The notes under the pieces were generated by a model. That model saw only the letters and a program-made list of their open reading frames with translations. It did no database searches and was not told the origin of the DNA. Position numbers and translations under genes: made by a program. A stretch of DNA of 36,929 nucleotides from Candidatus Omnitrophota bacterium (lineage in GTDB: Bacteria; Omnitrophota; Omnitrophia; Omnitrophales; JACQQS01). Below, piece after piece: positions 1 to 8,562 of the stretch (the first letter of the stretch is position 1; every line of letters starts with the position of its first letter). Where the stretch lies: NCBI GenBank assembly GCA_016206925.1, contig JACQQS010000019.1:1-36929 (forward strand), written 5' to 3'.

Positions 1-2
1 GA

Positions 3-155
3 AGGAAAAATGGCTTAACCGGAGAAGAGAATTTTATTCTGGAAAATCGCGGCAATCCCTTGTGGGATAAGGGATCGAGAGGAATCCTAAGAAAAATTCA
101 AAAAGCCGAAGTGTCGAAAATGAGATACTGCCCTAAGTTGTTCCTAGTAATATAA
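3..155 (+). CDS. possible 3' end of an upstream gene (partial)
   Basis: One frame stays open from the window edge to a TAA at 153-155, giving about 50 residues rich in Lys, Arg and Gly. I do not recognise the product. The gene normally next to rpsF in many bacteria is pth, but nothing here resembles the end of a peptidyl-tRNA hydrolase. It could be a chance open frame, because an ORF of 50 codons at a window edge is weak evidence. Confidence 0.25.
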   Translation, partial: RKNGLTGEENFILENRGNPLWDKGSRGILRKIQKAEVSKMRYCPKLFLVI

Positions 156-164
156 ATACATTTG

Positions 165-194
165 TTGTATAAAGCAGCTTGGGCGTGCTAGAAT
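165..194 (+). promoter_or_regulatory. possible promoter of the rpsF operon
   Basis: TTGTAT at 165-170 and TAGAAT at 189-194 are separated by 18 bases, an acceptable sigma-70-like pair. It would leave a leader of about 80 nt before rpsF. The rest of 156-283 holds no gene that I can see. A short inverted repeat (ACGG/CCGT, 197-212) lies in the leader. Confidence 0.3.
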
Positions 195-283
195 TCACGG
201 TTTTTAGGCCGTTTTACTCTTAAATTTAGCAACTGTCTCCGGTTTTATCGAAGCGAAGGAATTAAGGCAACAAGGCGCATGTT

Positions 284-652
284 ATGAGAGATTACGAATT
301 AATAGCCTTTGTAAATGAAACTCCTTCTGCTGCCTTACCCGGAAAAGCATCCGTGGATCTTATAGCTTCTATGGTGAAGCAACAAGGCGGGGAACCGGTT
401 AAGGTTGATTCTTTGGGCAAAAAGTTTTTGGGGTTTTCGGTCGGGAATCAGAAAGAAGGTATGTTCATTGTCTCGCACTGCAGACTGGAACCTTCCAGCG
501 TGAGCAAACTGGTACGGACTCTTCGGCTGAATAATTCCGTTTTGACGCATATGATTACGATTAAGAAAGAAAGTACTGCCCACAGGCAATTGGCTAATCC
601 GCAAGAAGTGAGACCCGTAAAAAAGCCGGCCAGAGGGCGGACAAAACCGTAG
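284..652 (+). CDS. rpsF: 30S ribosomal protein S6
   Basis: This is S6, a primary small-subunit protein that pairs with S18 on the central domain of 16S rRNA. The N-terminus (MRDYELIAFV) has the usual first beta strand of the family. The central segment around residues 60-95 carries the typical RLNNSVLTHMI strand. The tail (residues 96-122) is basic and rich in Lys, Arg and Pro, as in many S6 proteins. The length of 122 residues is normal. It is the first gene of rpsF-ssb-rpsR-rplI-dnaB, a widely conserved order, which supports the call. The gap to ssb is only 9 bases. Confidence 0.95.
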   Translation: MRDYELIAFVNETPSAALPGKASVDLIASMVKQQGGEPVKVDSLGKKFLGFSVGNQKEGMFIVSHCRLEPSSVSKLVRTLRLNNSVLTHMITIKKESTAHRQLANPQEVRPVKKPARGRTKP

Positions 653-661
653 AGGCCATTT

Positions 662-1141
662 ATGCCAGCCAGCTTCAATCGCGTTTTTCTATTGGGAAAT
701 CTGACCAGAGATCCGGAGCTTAGATATATTCCTTCCGGGCAAGCCGTAACAACATTTACCGTTGCTGCGAACCGCACTTATCTATCTCCGGCAGGAGAGA
801 AGAAAGAAGATGTTTCCTTTGTCCGTATTGTAACTTGGGCGCGCCTTGCGGAAACTTGTAATGAGTATCTTCGAAAAGGAAGCCAGGTTTTTGTCGAAGG
901 TCGATTACAAAGTCGCAGTTGGTCTGCTCAGGATGGGACGAAGCGCTCCACGATTGAAGTTGTTGCGAATAGCGTTCAATTCTTGGGCAGAGCTCCGTCA
1001 CAACAGGACGCTTCGGTTACTTCGGCGGAAGAACAGACCTCGGTTTCAAGAAGTGCCAAGGGGGCCGGCGAAACATTGACAGAGCCAAGCATCAACGTTT
1101 CAGAAGATGAGCTGGTGCCGGATAATGACGTTCCATTTTAA
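662..1141 (+). CDS. ssb: single-stranded DNA-binding protein
   Basis: This SSB protects single-stranded DNA during replication and repair and recruits partner proteins through its tail. The OB-fold domain occupies about residues 1-107 and begins with the family signature FNRVFLLGNLTRDPELRY. The linker is low-complexity and Ser/Thr/Glu-rich (about 108-150). The last residues, DNDVPF, are the acidic tail that contacts SSB-interacting proteins. The length of 159 residues is normal. The gene sits between rpsF and rpsR, as in many bacteria, and is probably co-transcribed with them. Confidence 0.96.
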   Translation: MPASFNRVFLLGNLTRDPELRYIPSGQAVTTFTVAANRTYLSPAGEKKEDVSFVRIVTWARLAETCNEYLRKGSQVFVEGRLQSRSWSAQDGTKRSTIEVVANSVQFLGRAPSQQDASVTSAEEQTSVSRSAKGAGETLTEPSINVSEDELVPDNDVPF

Positions 1142-1162
1142 AGCATGAGGATATTTTAAAAT

Positions 1163-1468
1163 ATGGAAGGGTATGGATTTTCACCGGACAGGCGCCGAGA
1201 GCCCAAAAAACCGTTGCGAGGACGGGATGGCGCAGGCGCAAGGTCAAGCAAGCCCAGGTTTCGGCGGAAAAAGATTTGCCGTTTGTGCGCCGATCACGTG
1301 GTGGATGTTGATTATAAAGACGCAGAGTTATTGCTGAAGTTTCTGACGGAAAAAGGAAAGATTATTCCCCGGCGTATCACGGGCAATTGCACGCGGCATC
1401 AGAGAATCTTGGCCCGGGCGGTGAAGCGCTCTCGGCATGGTGCCGTCATTCCGTTTCAGATCATGTGA
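1163..1468 (+). CDS. rpsR: 30S ribosomal protein S18
   Basis: S18 binds 16S rRNA together with S6. The conserved core runs from about residue 34 to 101 and includes KKICRLC, the DYKDAELLLKFL helix and the RRITGNCTRHQRILARAVKR segment, which are diagnostic. The first 33 residues form an Arg/Lys/Gly-rich extension, making the protein (101 residues) longer than the usual 75-80. Two Cys flank the start of the core (CRLC), a pattern also seen in zinc-type S18 variants; whether zinc is bound is not clear. The gene follows ssb by 21 bases. Confidence 0.95.
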   Translation: MEGYGFSPDRRREPKKPLRGRDGAGARSSKPRFRRKKICRLCADHVVDVDYKDAELLLKFLTEKGKIIPRRITGNCTRHQRILARAVKRSRHGAVIPFQIM

Positions 1469-1503
1469 ATAAGGCTTTTTCAAATGTTGATTAGTGGTTG
1501 CCG

Positions 1504-1947
1504 ATGGATGTAATTTTAGTTCGGGATGTCGAGAAGGTCGGAAAAGCCGGGACGGTAGTAAAAGTCCGTGATGGCTACGCTAGGAATTTTTTGTTTCCAA
1601 GAAATTTGGGAATTCTGAGTACGTCAAAGAATCTTCTGCGCCTGGAAATGAAAAAGAAGGGTCAAATCCGAAAGCAGACGGAAGCGAAAGAGCAATCGAT
1701 TGCGCTTGCGCAAAAGATCGAAAAGTTATCTTGCACGATCAAAATGCAGGCTGGCGAAAATGACCGGTTGTATGGTTCTGTAACCAGCCAGAACATACAG
1801 GAAGCATTAAGCCAGCTCGGGGTGCACATAGATAAAAAAGACATTTTCATCGAAGAGCCCATTCGAAAACTGGGTCAAGCCGCTGTCATGGTCAAGCTTC
1901 ACCCCGAAGTCGAAGCAAGATTAAAAGTCTGGATTGTTAAACAGTAA
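1504..1947 (+). CDS. rplI: 50S ribosomal protein L9
   Basis: L9 is a two-domain large-subunit protein that bridges neighbouring ribosomes. The start at 1504 (ATG) gives MDVILVRDVEKVGKAG, matching the family N-terminus; the frame also has a TTG at 1498 that adds two residues and is less likely. The N-terminal rRNA-binding domain (residues 1-50) includes GYARNFLFPRNLG. A long connecting helix (about 45-75) and the C-terminal domain with GSVTSQNIQEAL follow. The length of 147 residues is typical. Confidence 0.95.
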   Translation: MDVILVRDVEKVGKAGTVVKVRDGYARNFLFPRNLGILSTSKNLLRLEMKKKGQIRKQTEAKEQSIALAQKIEKLSCTIKMQAGENDRLYGSVTSQNIQEALSQLGVHIDKKDIFIEEPIRKLGQAAVMVKLHPEVEARLKVWIVKQ

Positions 1948-2024
1948 TATTTCCCTTTTTCCGCATCATCATCTGGACCGGATCCGTTTCCGTGCAGGAA
2001 AGATGCGTTTCCGCAATTTTGAAT

Positions 2025-3395
2025 ATGCCTATTAAGCAGCCGCTTGAGATCAAAAAAAATGTGCCGCCTCAAAATGTAGAGGCGGAAATAAGCGTTTTGG
2101 GTTCCATGTTAATGGATCCGGAAGCGGTCCCGCGCGCGTTGGAAATACTTCGCCCTCATTATTTCTATTATGACGCCAACCGGAAGATATTTGAGGCCAT
2201 GGTTGACGCGTTTGAGAGAAATCTTCCGATTGACCTGGTGACATTGCTGGAAAACCTGCGCGCAAAAAATCTACTGGAGAGCGTGGGCGGCGCAAGTTAT
2301 TTGACTCAGTTGTCTACGGCGGTTCCGACGTCGGCCAATATCGAACATTACGCAAGGATTGTTAAAGAGAAATGCCTCTTGAGGCGCTTGATCAGCGCTT
2401 CAAGCCAGGTCGTTGAAGAATGTTTTGAAGAGCAGGGGGATGTCAACTCATTGCTCGATCGTGCGGAGCAGCGGATCTTTGAAATAAGTGAAGACAAAAT
2501 CGAAGGACAGTTCGTCTCGCTTAAGGAACTGATCCACAGCGGTATTGAAACCATTGATCGGTTGTATCAGCACAAAGGTCATGTCACAGGGCTTGAGACC
2601 GGGTTTGAGCAGTTGGATATAAAGACCGCAGGATTCCAGCCATCCGATCTGATTATTGTGGCCGGCAGGCCTTCGATGGGTAAATCAGCTTTTGTATCCT
2701 GTATTTGTGAGCACGTTGGAGTAGCGACCAAGAAGCCCGTGGCTTTTTTCTCATTGGAGATGAGCAAAGAGCAAGTGGTGCAAAGAATGCTTTGTTCTCA
2801 TGCCCGTGTCGATGCGCAAAAGGTCAGAACGGGATTTCTATCGCACACCGATTGGCCGCTTTTGACAAAGGCGGCGGGGCGTTTATCCGAAGCGCCTATT
2901 TTTATCGATGATACCCCCGGGAGCACCGTGCTTGAGATTCGCGCAAAGGCAAGGCGCATGAAATCTCAATATGATACACAGCTTGTGGTTGTGGACTATC
3001 TCCAACTTATGCAGGCACACGTACGGTCGGAGAACCGTCAGCAGGAAATATCGGAGATTTCCCGCTCATTAAAGGCGCTTGCGCGCGAGTTAAAAGTTCC
3101 CGTTATTGCAATTAGTCAATTGTCCCGGGCTGTGGAACAGAGGACCGGGAATCGCCCGCAGTTGTCCGATCTGCGTGAATCGGGAGCCATTGAACAGGAT
3201 GCGGATGTTGTCATCTTTCTATATCGCGAGGAATATTACAAACCCGTGGAGGAAAACAGGAATAAGGCGGAAGTTGTCGTAGCGAAGCAGAGAAACGGAC
3301 CTACGGGGTCCGTTGAATTGTTGTTTTTTCGTGAATGGACTCGATTTGAAAACCCTGAATTTCAACGCCAAAGCGTAGCGGTAGAAGAGACATAA
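2025..3395 (+). CDS. dnaB: replicative DNA helicase DnaB
   Basis: DnaB is the hexameric 5'-3' helicase of the replication fork. With the ATG at 2025 the protein is 456 residues; a GTG at 1992 in the same frame would add 11. The N-terminal domain starts at NVPPQNVEAEISVLGSMLMD. The RecA-like C-terminal domain contains Walker A (GRPSMGKSAF), the EMSKEQVVQRML segment, the Walker B region VVVDYLQLM and the motif ISQLSRAVEQR ending in the DLRESGAIEQDADVV block. No intein is present. rplI-dnaB adjacency is widespread and supports the call. Confidence 0.96.
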   Translation: MPIKQPLEIKKNVPPQNVEAEISVLGSMLMDPEAVPRALEILRPHYFYYDANRKIFEAMVDAFERNLPIDLVTLLENLRAKNLLESVGGASYLTQLSTAVPTSANIEHYARIVKEKCLLRRLISASSQVVEECFEEQGDVNSLLDRAEQRIFEISEDKIEGQFVSLKELIHSGIETIDRLYQHKGHVTGLETGFEQLDIKTAGFQPSDLIIVAGRPSMGKSAFVSCICEHVGVATKKPVAFFSLEMSKEQVVQRMLCSHARVDAQKVRTGFLSHTDWPLLTKAAGRLSEAPIFIDDTPGSTVLEIRAKARRMKSQYDTQLVVVDYLQLMQAHVRSENRQQEISEISRSLKALARELKVPVIAISQLSRAVEQRTGNRPQLSDLRESGAIEQDADVVIFLYREEYYKPVEENRNKAEVVVAKQRNGPTGSVELLFFREWTRFENPEFQRQSVAVEET

Positions 3396-3398
3396 TTA

Positions 3399-5822
3399 GT
3401 GTCCAAATTTAGATCGCGCTACCTGATTTTACCCTGGACAGCATTTGTGTGGATTTTGTTGGCACAAGCAGCTGCTGTCTTTGCGGATGAATCGCCCCGC
3501 ACGCTTGCTGACAGCCGGGAGCAGGAAGGGCCGGGAACATCCCAACCAACCGCGGCTGCGGCCGTTGGGACAGCGAGCCCTTCTGGATCTGCTGAGGAAG
3601 AATCACAGCCGGCTCAGAGGAGGGAGATGACCGTTCAGGAAATTGTTGTTGAGGGAAATAAGATCATCAATACGCATACGATATTGAATAAGATCCGCAC
3701 CCGTAAGGGCGAGGCACTTAAAAGAGATCTCATCAGCGATGACATAAAGCGATTGTATGCCACGGGATTTTTTCAGGATATCAAGATGGATTTTACCGAG
3801 CTTCCCTCCGGCTATAGAGTTGTCGTAACCGTTATGGAGAAGCCCATCGTTAAACAAGTCATTATAGAAGGCAGTTCAAAATTTAGCGCGGCTGATCTTC
3901 GGAAAGAATTGAAAATTGTTGATGGCCAGGTTCTTAATGATTATGAACTGCAGGAAGGATTAAATGCGATTCGGGGAAAGTATCAGGAAAAAGGGTACCA
4001 GTTTGTTGATGTCAAGTCCGATCTGGATATCAATGAGGAGACAAAAGAAGCGGTTTTATACATTATCGTTGATGAGGGGACTGTTTATAAGATCCGTGAG
4101 TTTAATTTGACGGGCATAAAGTCATTTAAGGAAAGGAAAATTCGAAAGCTTTTCAAGACGAAGAAAGTAGGTTTTTTGAGAAGGGGCAGATATCAGGAAG
4201 AGAAATTCCGTGATGATCTTGATCGAGCGCGCGCGTTCTATCAGGATCAAGGTTTCCTGGATGTCAAGATCGACCCCAAATTTTCCTACGATCATGAGGC
4301 CAAAAGCATAAAGATAGACGTTGCCATTGAGGAAGGAAGCCAATACTTGGTCGGTAAGATTGATATTGAAGGTAACATTATTTTCCCCGAGTCGGAAATT
4401 TGGGAAGAATTGGAAATGCTTCCGGGCGTCATGTACAGTCCGCGCAGACTTGCAGAAGACATGGAAGCCATCCGCCGCTTTTATTATGAGCGCGGATATA
4501 TGAATGCGGACGTTCAGCCGGAAATCGTGGATAATCCTTCGACGGGGAAAATGGATGTGGTTTATCGGATAACCGAGGGCGATTTGTTCTTTGTAGAGCA
4601 AATAAAGATCCGTGGAAATACGAAGACCAAAGATTTAGTAATCCGGAGAGAAATACTTATTTTTCCGGGCGAACGATTTGACGGCAAAAAACTTGAACGC
4701 TCGATCACCAAACTGAAGGATCTGGATTATTTTGAAGATGTCAGCTTTACAACTGAGGATGGATCGGCGCCCAATCGGCGCGACGTCATCTTTCATGTTA
4801 AGGAAAAGAGAACCGGTGAGTTGTCTTTCGGTGCCGGTATCAGCTCGGTTGAAACGTTCCTGGGTTTTGCGGAAATTTCGCAGCGTAATTTCGATCTTTT
4901 AAATTTTCCGACGTTTACGGGCGCCGGTCAATTGTTTTCCGTACGCGGTCGGTTGGGGAGCGTCAGGCAGGATATTGATTTGGTATTTGTAGAACCGTAT
5001 CTGTTTAATAAACCCTATTCGCTGAGCCTCGGACTTTTTAGCAGAACAAATCAGCGGCTTAACACGGACTTTGAGGAACAAAGAATGGGGTTTTCCATTG
5101 ATGTGGGCAAGCGGTTTACGGAGACCATTCGTTCGGCAATAGGCTACACACTTGAAAACGTCAAACTGCAGGATTTGGAGGTAGACGCATCGCCGGATGT
5201 TTTAGCATCTGGGACAGACAATTTACTGAGCCGGTTAAGGTGGTCGATTTCGCGTGACTCGCGCGATAGCGTTCGTAAACCTACGTACGGCAGCGTTGCC
5301 AGTTTCGGCACGGAATTGGTGGGGTCGTTTTTGGGCGGAGATCAAGACCTGTTCAAGTTCAATGCGGGTTTTACCAAGTACTTTATGTTTGGGAGGCACC
5401 ACTTTGAATGGTCTAATCGATTTGGTGTGGTAACACCTTTTGGCGATTCGGATCAGGTTCCGGTCTTTGAACGATACTTTGCGGGCGGCTTGGGCAGTGT
5501 TCGTGGATTTGACGCGCGCCGTGTTGGACCCATCGAAGCCGGTGATGCCGTTGGCGGCAGCACGATAGCTTTAACGAGCTTGGAATATACCTTTCCAATC
5601 ATCGAGAACTTTCATGGCGCACTCTTTACAGATTTGGGCCATGTAAACGAGGCGACGTTTGATTTCGATTTTGATGACATTGCGGTAAGTATAGGTCCTG
5701 GTGTTAAGATCAATACGCCGATCGGTCCCGTGGCGCTGTATTACGGTTTTCCGATCGCCAACCGTGATGACGACAAGAGTAAGAATGGTAAATTTGAGTT
5801 CAGCCTTAGCAGGGGTTTCTAA
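3399..5822 (+). CDS. bamA: outer membrane protein assembly factor BamA
   Basis: BamA is the Omp85 core of the machine that inserts beta-barrel proteins into the outer membrane. The start is GTG. Residues 1-29 form a signal peptide with a hydrophobic core (ILPWTAFVWILLAQ) and cleavage near VFA/DE. A low-complexity linker follows, then five POTRA-like repeats (about 75-440), each with the usual G-N or G-(F/Y)-x-D turns. The C-terminal barrel contains the conserved VRGF tetrad of loop 6 (GGLGSVRGFDARR) and ends in phenylalanine (LSRGF), the typical barrel C-terminus. The length of 807 residues is typical. It heads the envelope operon with skp, lpxC-fabZ, lpxA and lpxI. Confidence 0.96.
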   Translation: MSKFRSRYLILPWTAFVWILLAQAAAVFADESPRTLADSREQEGPGTSQPTAAAAVGTASPSGSAEEESQPAQRREMTVQEIVVEGNKIINTHTILNKIRTRKGEALKRDLISDDIKRLYATGFFQDIKMDFTELPSGYRVVVTVMEKPIVKQVIIEGSSKFSAADLRKELKIVDGQVLNDYELQEGLNAIRGKYQEKGYQFVDVKSDLDINEETKEAVLYIIVDEGTVYKIREFNLTGIKSFKERKIRKLFKTKKVGFLRRGRYQEEKFRDDLDRARAFYQDQGFLDVKIDPKFSYDHEAKSIKIDVAIEEGSQYLVGKIDIEGNIIFPESEIWEELEMLPGVMYSPRRLAEDMEAIRRFYYERGYMNADVQPEIVDNPSTGKMDVVYRITEGDLFFVEQIKIRGNTKTKDLVIRREILIFPGERFDGKKLERSITKLKDLDYFEDVSFTTEDGSAPNRRDVIFHVKEKRTGELSFGAGISSVETFLGFAEISQRNFDLLNFPTFTGAGQLFSVRGRLGSVRQDIDLVFVEPYLFNKPYSLSLGLFSRTNQRLNTDFEEQRMGFSIDVGKRFTETIRSAIGYTLENVKLQDLEVDASPDVLASGTDNLLSRLRWSISRDSRDSVRKPTYGSVASFGTELVGSFLGGDQDLFKFNAGFTKYFMFGRHHFEWSNRFGVVTPFGDSDQVPVFERYFAGGLGSVRGFDARRVGPIEAGDAVGGSTIALTSLEYTFPIIENFHGALFTDLGHVNEATFDFDFDDIAVSIGPGVKINTPIGPVALYYGFPIANRDDDKSKNGKFEFSLSRGF

Positions 5823-5839
5823 AGGAGGATACAATTCTT

Positions 5840-6412
5840 ATGAATATGCAATTAGAAATTGGCGGGAAAAGCATTTTTAGAATAGTGGTATGGTTATTTC
5901 TGATGAGCACATTTTTTGCCGCTGCCTCATCTTGTGGACGCAAACCTCGTCAAGCGGTGACGGGCGATAAAGTTGGCTTTGTTGATTTGGCCGCCATTTT
6001 TGAGGAGTACTCAAAGGTGGAAAAATACGATAAGCAGATAGAAGAGTTGAGTAAGGTCAAGAAAGACGAGCGCACTGGAATTACCGAGGAAATTAGAAAA
6101 ACGCAAGACTCACTTGCGCTTCTTTCCGAATCGGCCAAGCAGGATAAGGAAAAGGAGTTGGAAAAACAGTTTGGGAAGCTCGAAGAATTCGACAATGCGG
6201 CCAGGGAAGAATTAACCAAGCGCAGGAACGAACTTCTCAAAGAGGTGTTTGACGATATCGAAAAAGTGGTTCAGGACTATGCCGATGAAAATAAGTACGA
6301 CATGATCTTTACCAGCCGGTCTTTGATTTTTCGGAAAGAACAGTATGATGTGACGCCGCCTGTGTTGCGCGAGTTAAACAGGCGTCACGAGCACCAGGTC
6401 GCAGCGGCTTGA
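5840..6412 (+). CDS. skp: Skp/OmpH-family periplasmic chaperone, possibly lipid-anchored
   Basis: Skp family proteins hold unfolded outer membrane proteins on their way to BAM. A strong ribosome site (AAAGGAGG) precedes the ATG. A hydrophobic signal segment covers residues 13-29. It is followed by A-S-S-Cys32, which could be a weak lipobox, so the protein may be a lipoprotein rather than soluble. The core begins with KVGFVDLAAIFEEYSKV, typical of the family. A long charged coiled coil (about 60-150) follows, then a return strand (YDMIFTSRSLIF). Length (190) and the position between bamA and lpx genes match the family. Its stop overlaps the next start. Confidence 0.9.
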   Translation: MNMQLEIGGKSIFRIVVWLFLMSTFFAAASSCGRKPRQAVTGDKVGFVDLAAIFEEYSKVEKYDKQIEELSKVKKDERTGITEEIRKTQDSLALLSESAKQDKEKELEKQFGKLEEFDNAAREELTKRRNELLKEVFDDIEKVVQDYADENKYDMIFTSRSLIFRKEQYDVTPPVLRELNRRHEHQVAAA

Positions 6413-7764
6413 TGAAACAGTGCACGCTTCGAAAAGATTTGCTGTTCGAAGGAATCGGCATCCATTCAGGAAAGCCTGTTCGTGTACATCTAAAATCAGC
6501 CGAGGCTGGTTCGGGGATTCGATTTCGCCGGACAGACATTGCGAGCGATGAAGCGGTGCCCGCACGTTCTAATTTTATTGGGGAGTCTGCCTTACGTGGA
6601 AGGCAGACGACATTGGGAGAGTATGAGAATCAAATCACCACCATTGAGCACCTCATGGCGGCATTTCACGGTCTTGGGGTGGATAACGCGCTGGTGGAAG
6701 TGCACGGCAATGAGTTGCCGGCATTGGACGGCAGTGCGAAAGAGTATGTAGAAGCCATCCTACGGGTCGGGCTGAAGGAGCAGGATGCAGAGCGAAGATA
6801 TTTAACACCTGCTCAACCGGTTTACGTGCAAGATGGTGACGGTTTTGTCGCGGCCGTCCTGCCGTCAGATGAATTTCGCGTTTCCTATACGTTAAGTTAT
6901 GACGGGACCGATATAGAAGACCAGTGGATTTCATTTCGTGTTACCCCGGATATTTTTGCCAAAGAAATTGCACCGGCCCGGACATTCTGTTTAAAGCAGG
7001 AGGCCGACGCGTTATTGAAGCAGGGATACGGTCAAGGCGCCAACTTTGATAATACGCTGGTCTTTGAGAAGGGCAGACCGATCCAAACGGCGCTGCGCTT
7101 TGTGGATGAACCCGCAAGGCACAAAGCACTCGATATCATTGGCGATCTTTATTTGACGGGTTTTCCTCTTCGCGGTCATGTCGTTGCGGTTAAAACGGGG
7201 CATGCGCAAAATTTGGAGCTGGTCAAGAAACTCATCTCTTTTTGTCCGGTGAATGAGTCTTTGCCCAACGAAAAGGAAAAGAGTATGGGAAAAAATTTAC
7301 CCAGAGAACTTGATGCAACAGAGATTCAAAAAATCATACCGCATCGGCATCCTTTTTTGTGGGTGGATCGAATTATTAAGCTCGCGCCCGGGAAAAGCGC
7401 AGTGGGTATCAAGAACGTTACTTTAAAGGATTATTTCTTCGAGGGGCATTTTCCAGGGCATCCGGTAATGCCCGGCGTCATTATATTGGAAGCGATGGCA
7501 CAAGTGGGTGCCGTTGCCATGCTCTGCCAACCCGAATATCGCGGCAGGATCGCTTATCTTATGAGTATCGACAGCGCGAAATTTAGAAAACCGGTTTTTC
7601 CCGGAAGCGAATTGAGAATGGAGATTGAGATACTTAAGACCAAATCGAGGATTGGACAATGCCGGGGTGTTGCCAAAGTGAACGGTGAAGTTGTCTGCGA
7701 GGCCGAAGTTAAATTTGCATTCGTTAGAGATGCTGAAGAAAATGGGAGCTCGTCGAATAAATGA
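6412..7764 (+). CDS. lpxC-fabZ: LpxC-FabZ fusion: UDP-3-O-acyl-GlcNAc deacetylase / (3R)-hydroxyacyl-ACP dehydratase
   Basis: This is a two-enzyme fusion. Residues 1-290 are LpxC, the zinc deacetylase that commits the pathway to lipid A: TTIEHLMAAFHG supplies Glu79 and ligand His80, RHKALDIIGDLYL supplies His237 and Asp241, and KTGHAQN supplies the catalytic His264. A short charged linker leads to FabZ (about 300-450), a hot-dog dehydratase of fatty acid synthesis. Its catalytic His346 lies in EGHFPGHPVMPG and Glu360 in LEAMAQ. Both active sites look intact. The ATG at 6412 overlaps the skp stop; a TTG at 6409 is also in frame. Such fusions are known in Bacteroidota and some other phyla. The enzymes compete for or share hydroxyacyl-ACP metabolism. 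Confidence 0.95.
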   Translation: MKQCTLRKDLLFEGIGIHSGKPVRVHLKSAEAGSGIRFRRTDIASDEAVPARSNFIGESALRGRQTTLGEYENQITTIEHLMAAFHGLGVDNALVEVHGNELPALDGSAKEYVEAILRVGLKEQDAERRYLTPAQPVYVQDGDGFVAAVLPSDEFRVSYTLSYDGTDIEDQWISFRVTPDIFAKEIAPARTFCLKQEADALLKQGYGQGANFDNTLVFEKGRPIQTALRFVDEPARHKALDIIGDLYLTGFPLRGHVVAVKTGHAQNLELVKKLISFCPVNESLPNEKEKSMGKNLPRELDATEIQKIIPHRHPFLWVDRIIKLAPGKSAVGIKNVTLKDYFFEGHFPGHPVMPGVIILEAMAQVGAVAMLCQPEYRGRIAYLMSIDSAKFRKPVFPGSELRMEIEILKTKSRIGQCRGVAKVNGEVVCEAEVKFAFVRDAEENGSSSNK

Positions 7765-8552
7765 GCGTAGAGTTCGCACAAGGTCAGATCCACTCAACCG
7801 CAATCGTTCATCCGGATGCCCAGCTTGCCGAAGGTGTCGACGTAGGTCCCTATAGCATAGTTGGAGAACATGTCAAAATAGGCTCCGGCACGCGAATAGG
7901 TGCGCATGCGGTCATTGATGGGTACACGACGATCGGCGAGGACAATAATATTTTCACGGGCGCCGTAATAGGCAGCGTTACACAGGATAAGAAATATCGG
8001 GGAGGCAAATCGTTTGTTCGGATTGGTGACCGCAATAATGTGCGGGAATATGTTACCGTCAATCCCGGTACGGAAGACGGCTCAAGCACGATTATCGGCA
8101 ATGACAACTTGTTGATGGCTTATTCTCACGTGGCCCATGATTGCGTAGTGAAAAATCATGCCGTTCTTGCGAATGTAGCAACGCTTGCCGGCTATGTCAC
8201 GATAGAGGATCGCGCCATTGTGGGCGGATTAAGCGCCGTTCATCAGTTTGTCCGTATTGGAAAATTGGCTATCGTAGGCGGATGTTCTAAAGTGGTGCAA
8301 GATATTCCACCGTTCATCATGGCAGACGGACACCCTGCGAAAGCCTTTGGGCTTAATTCCGTAGGATTTGAGCGCAACGGTATTTCAAAGGAAGAAAGGT
8401 TGGAATTGAAACGGGCTTTCAAAATTATTTTCCGATCTAAACTGTCTCTGTCTCACGCCGTGCAGCGAATAGAAGCAGACCTTAAAAAGCTTCCTGCCAT
8501 CATAGATCTCCTTTCGTTTCTTAAGTCTTCAGAACGAGGCACTTGCAAATAG
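7761..8552 (+). CDS. lpxA: UDP-N-acetylglucosamine O-acyltransferase LpxA
   Basis: LpxA transfers an R-3-hydroxyacyl chain from ACP to UDP-GlcNAc, the first step of lipid A synthesis. The first 185 residues form a left-handed beta helix made of hexapeptide repeats (visible as repeated I/V-G-x-x-x-x units). The catalytic histidine is in the block YSHVAHDC (His126). The helical C-terminus carries HPAKAFGLNSVGFERNG, typical of LpxA rather than LpxD. The length of 263 residues is normal. The ATG overlaps the lpxC-fabZ stop by four bases (ATGA), indicating translational coupling. Confidence 0.96.
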   Translation: MSVEFAQGQIHSTAIVHPDAQLAEGVDVGPYSIVGEHVKIGSGTRIGAHAVIDGYTTIGEDNNIFTGAVIGSVTQDKKYRGGKSFVRIGDRNNVREYVTVNPGTEDGSSTIIGNDNLLMAYSHVAHDCVVKNHAVLANVATLAGYVTIEDRAIVGGLSAVHQFVRIGKLAIVGGCSKVVQDIPPFIMADGHPAKAFGLNSVGFERNGISKEERLELKRAFKIIFRSKLSLSHAVQRIEADLKKLPAIIDLLSFLKSSERGTCK

Positions 8553-8562
8553 GTAGGTTCTT

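Noticed and set aside
231..262. Possible S6:S18 leader motif before rpsF (CCG at 239-241)
   Set aside because: The CCG is present but I could not build a convincing flanking stem with the bulge geometry of the known motif.
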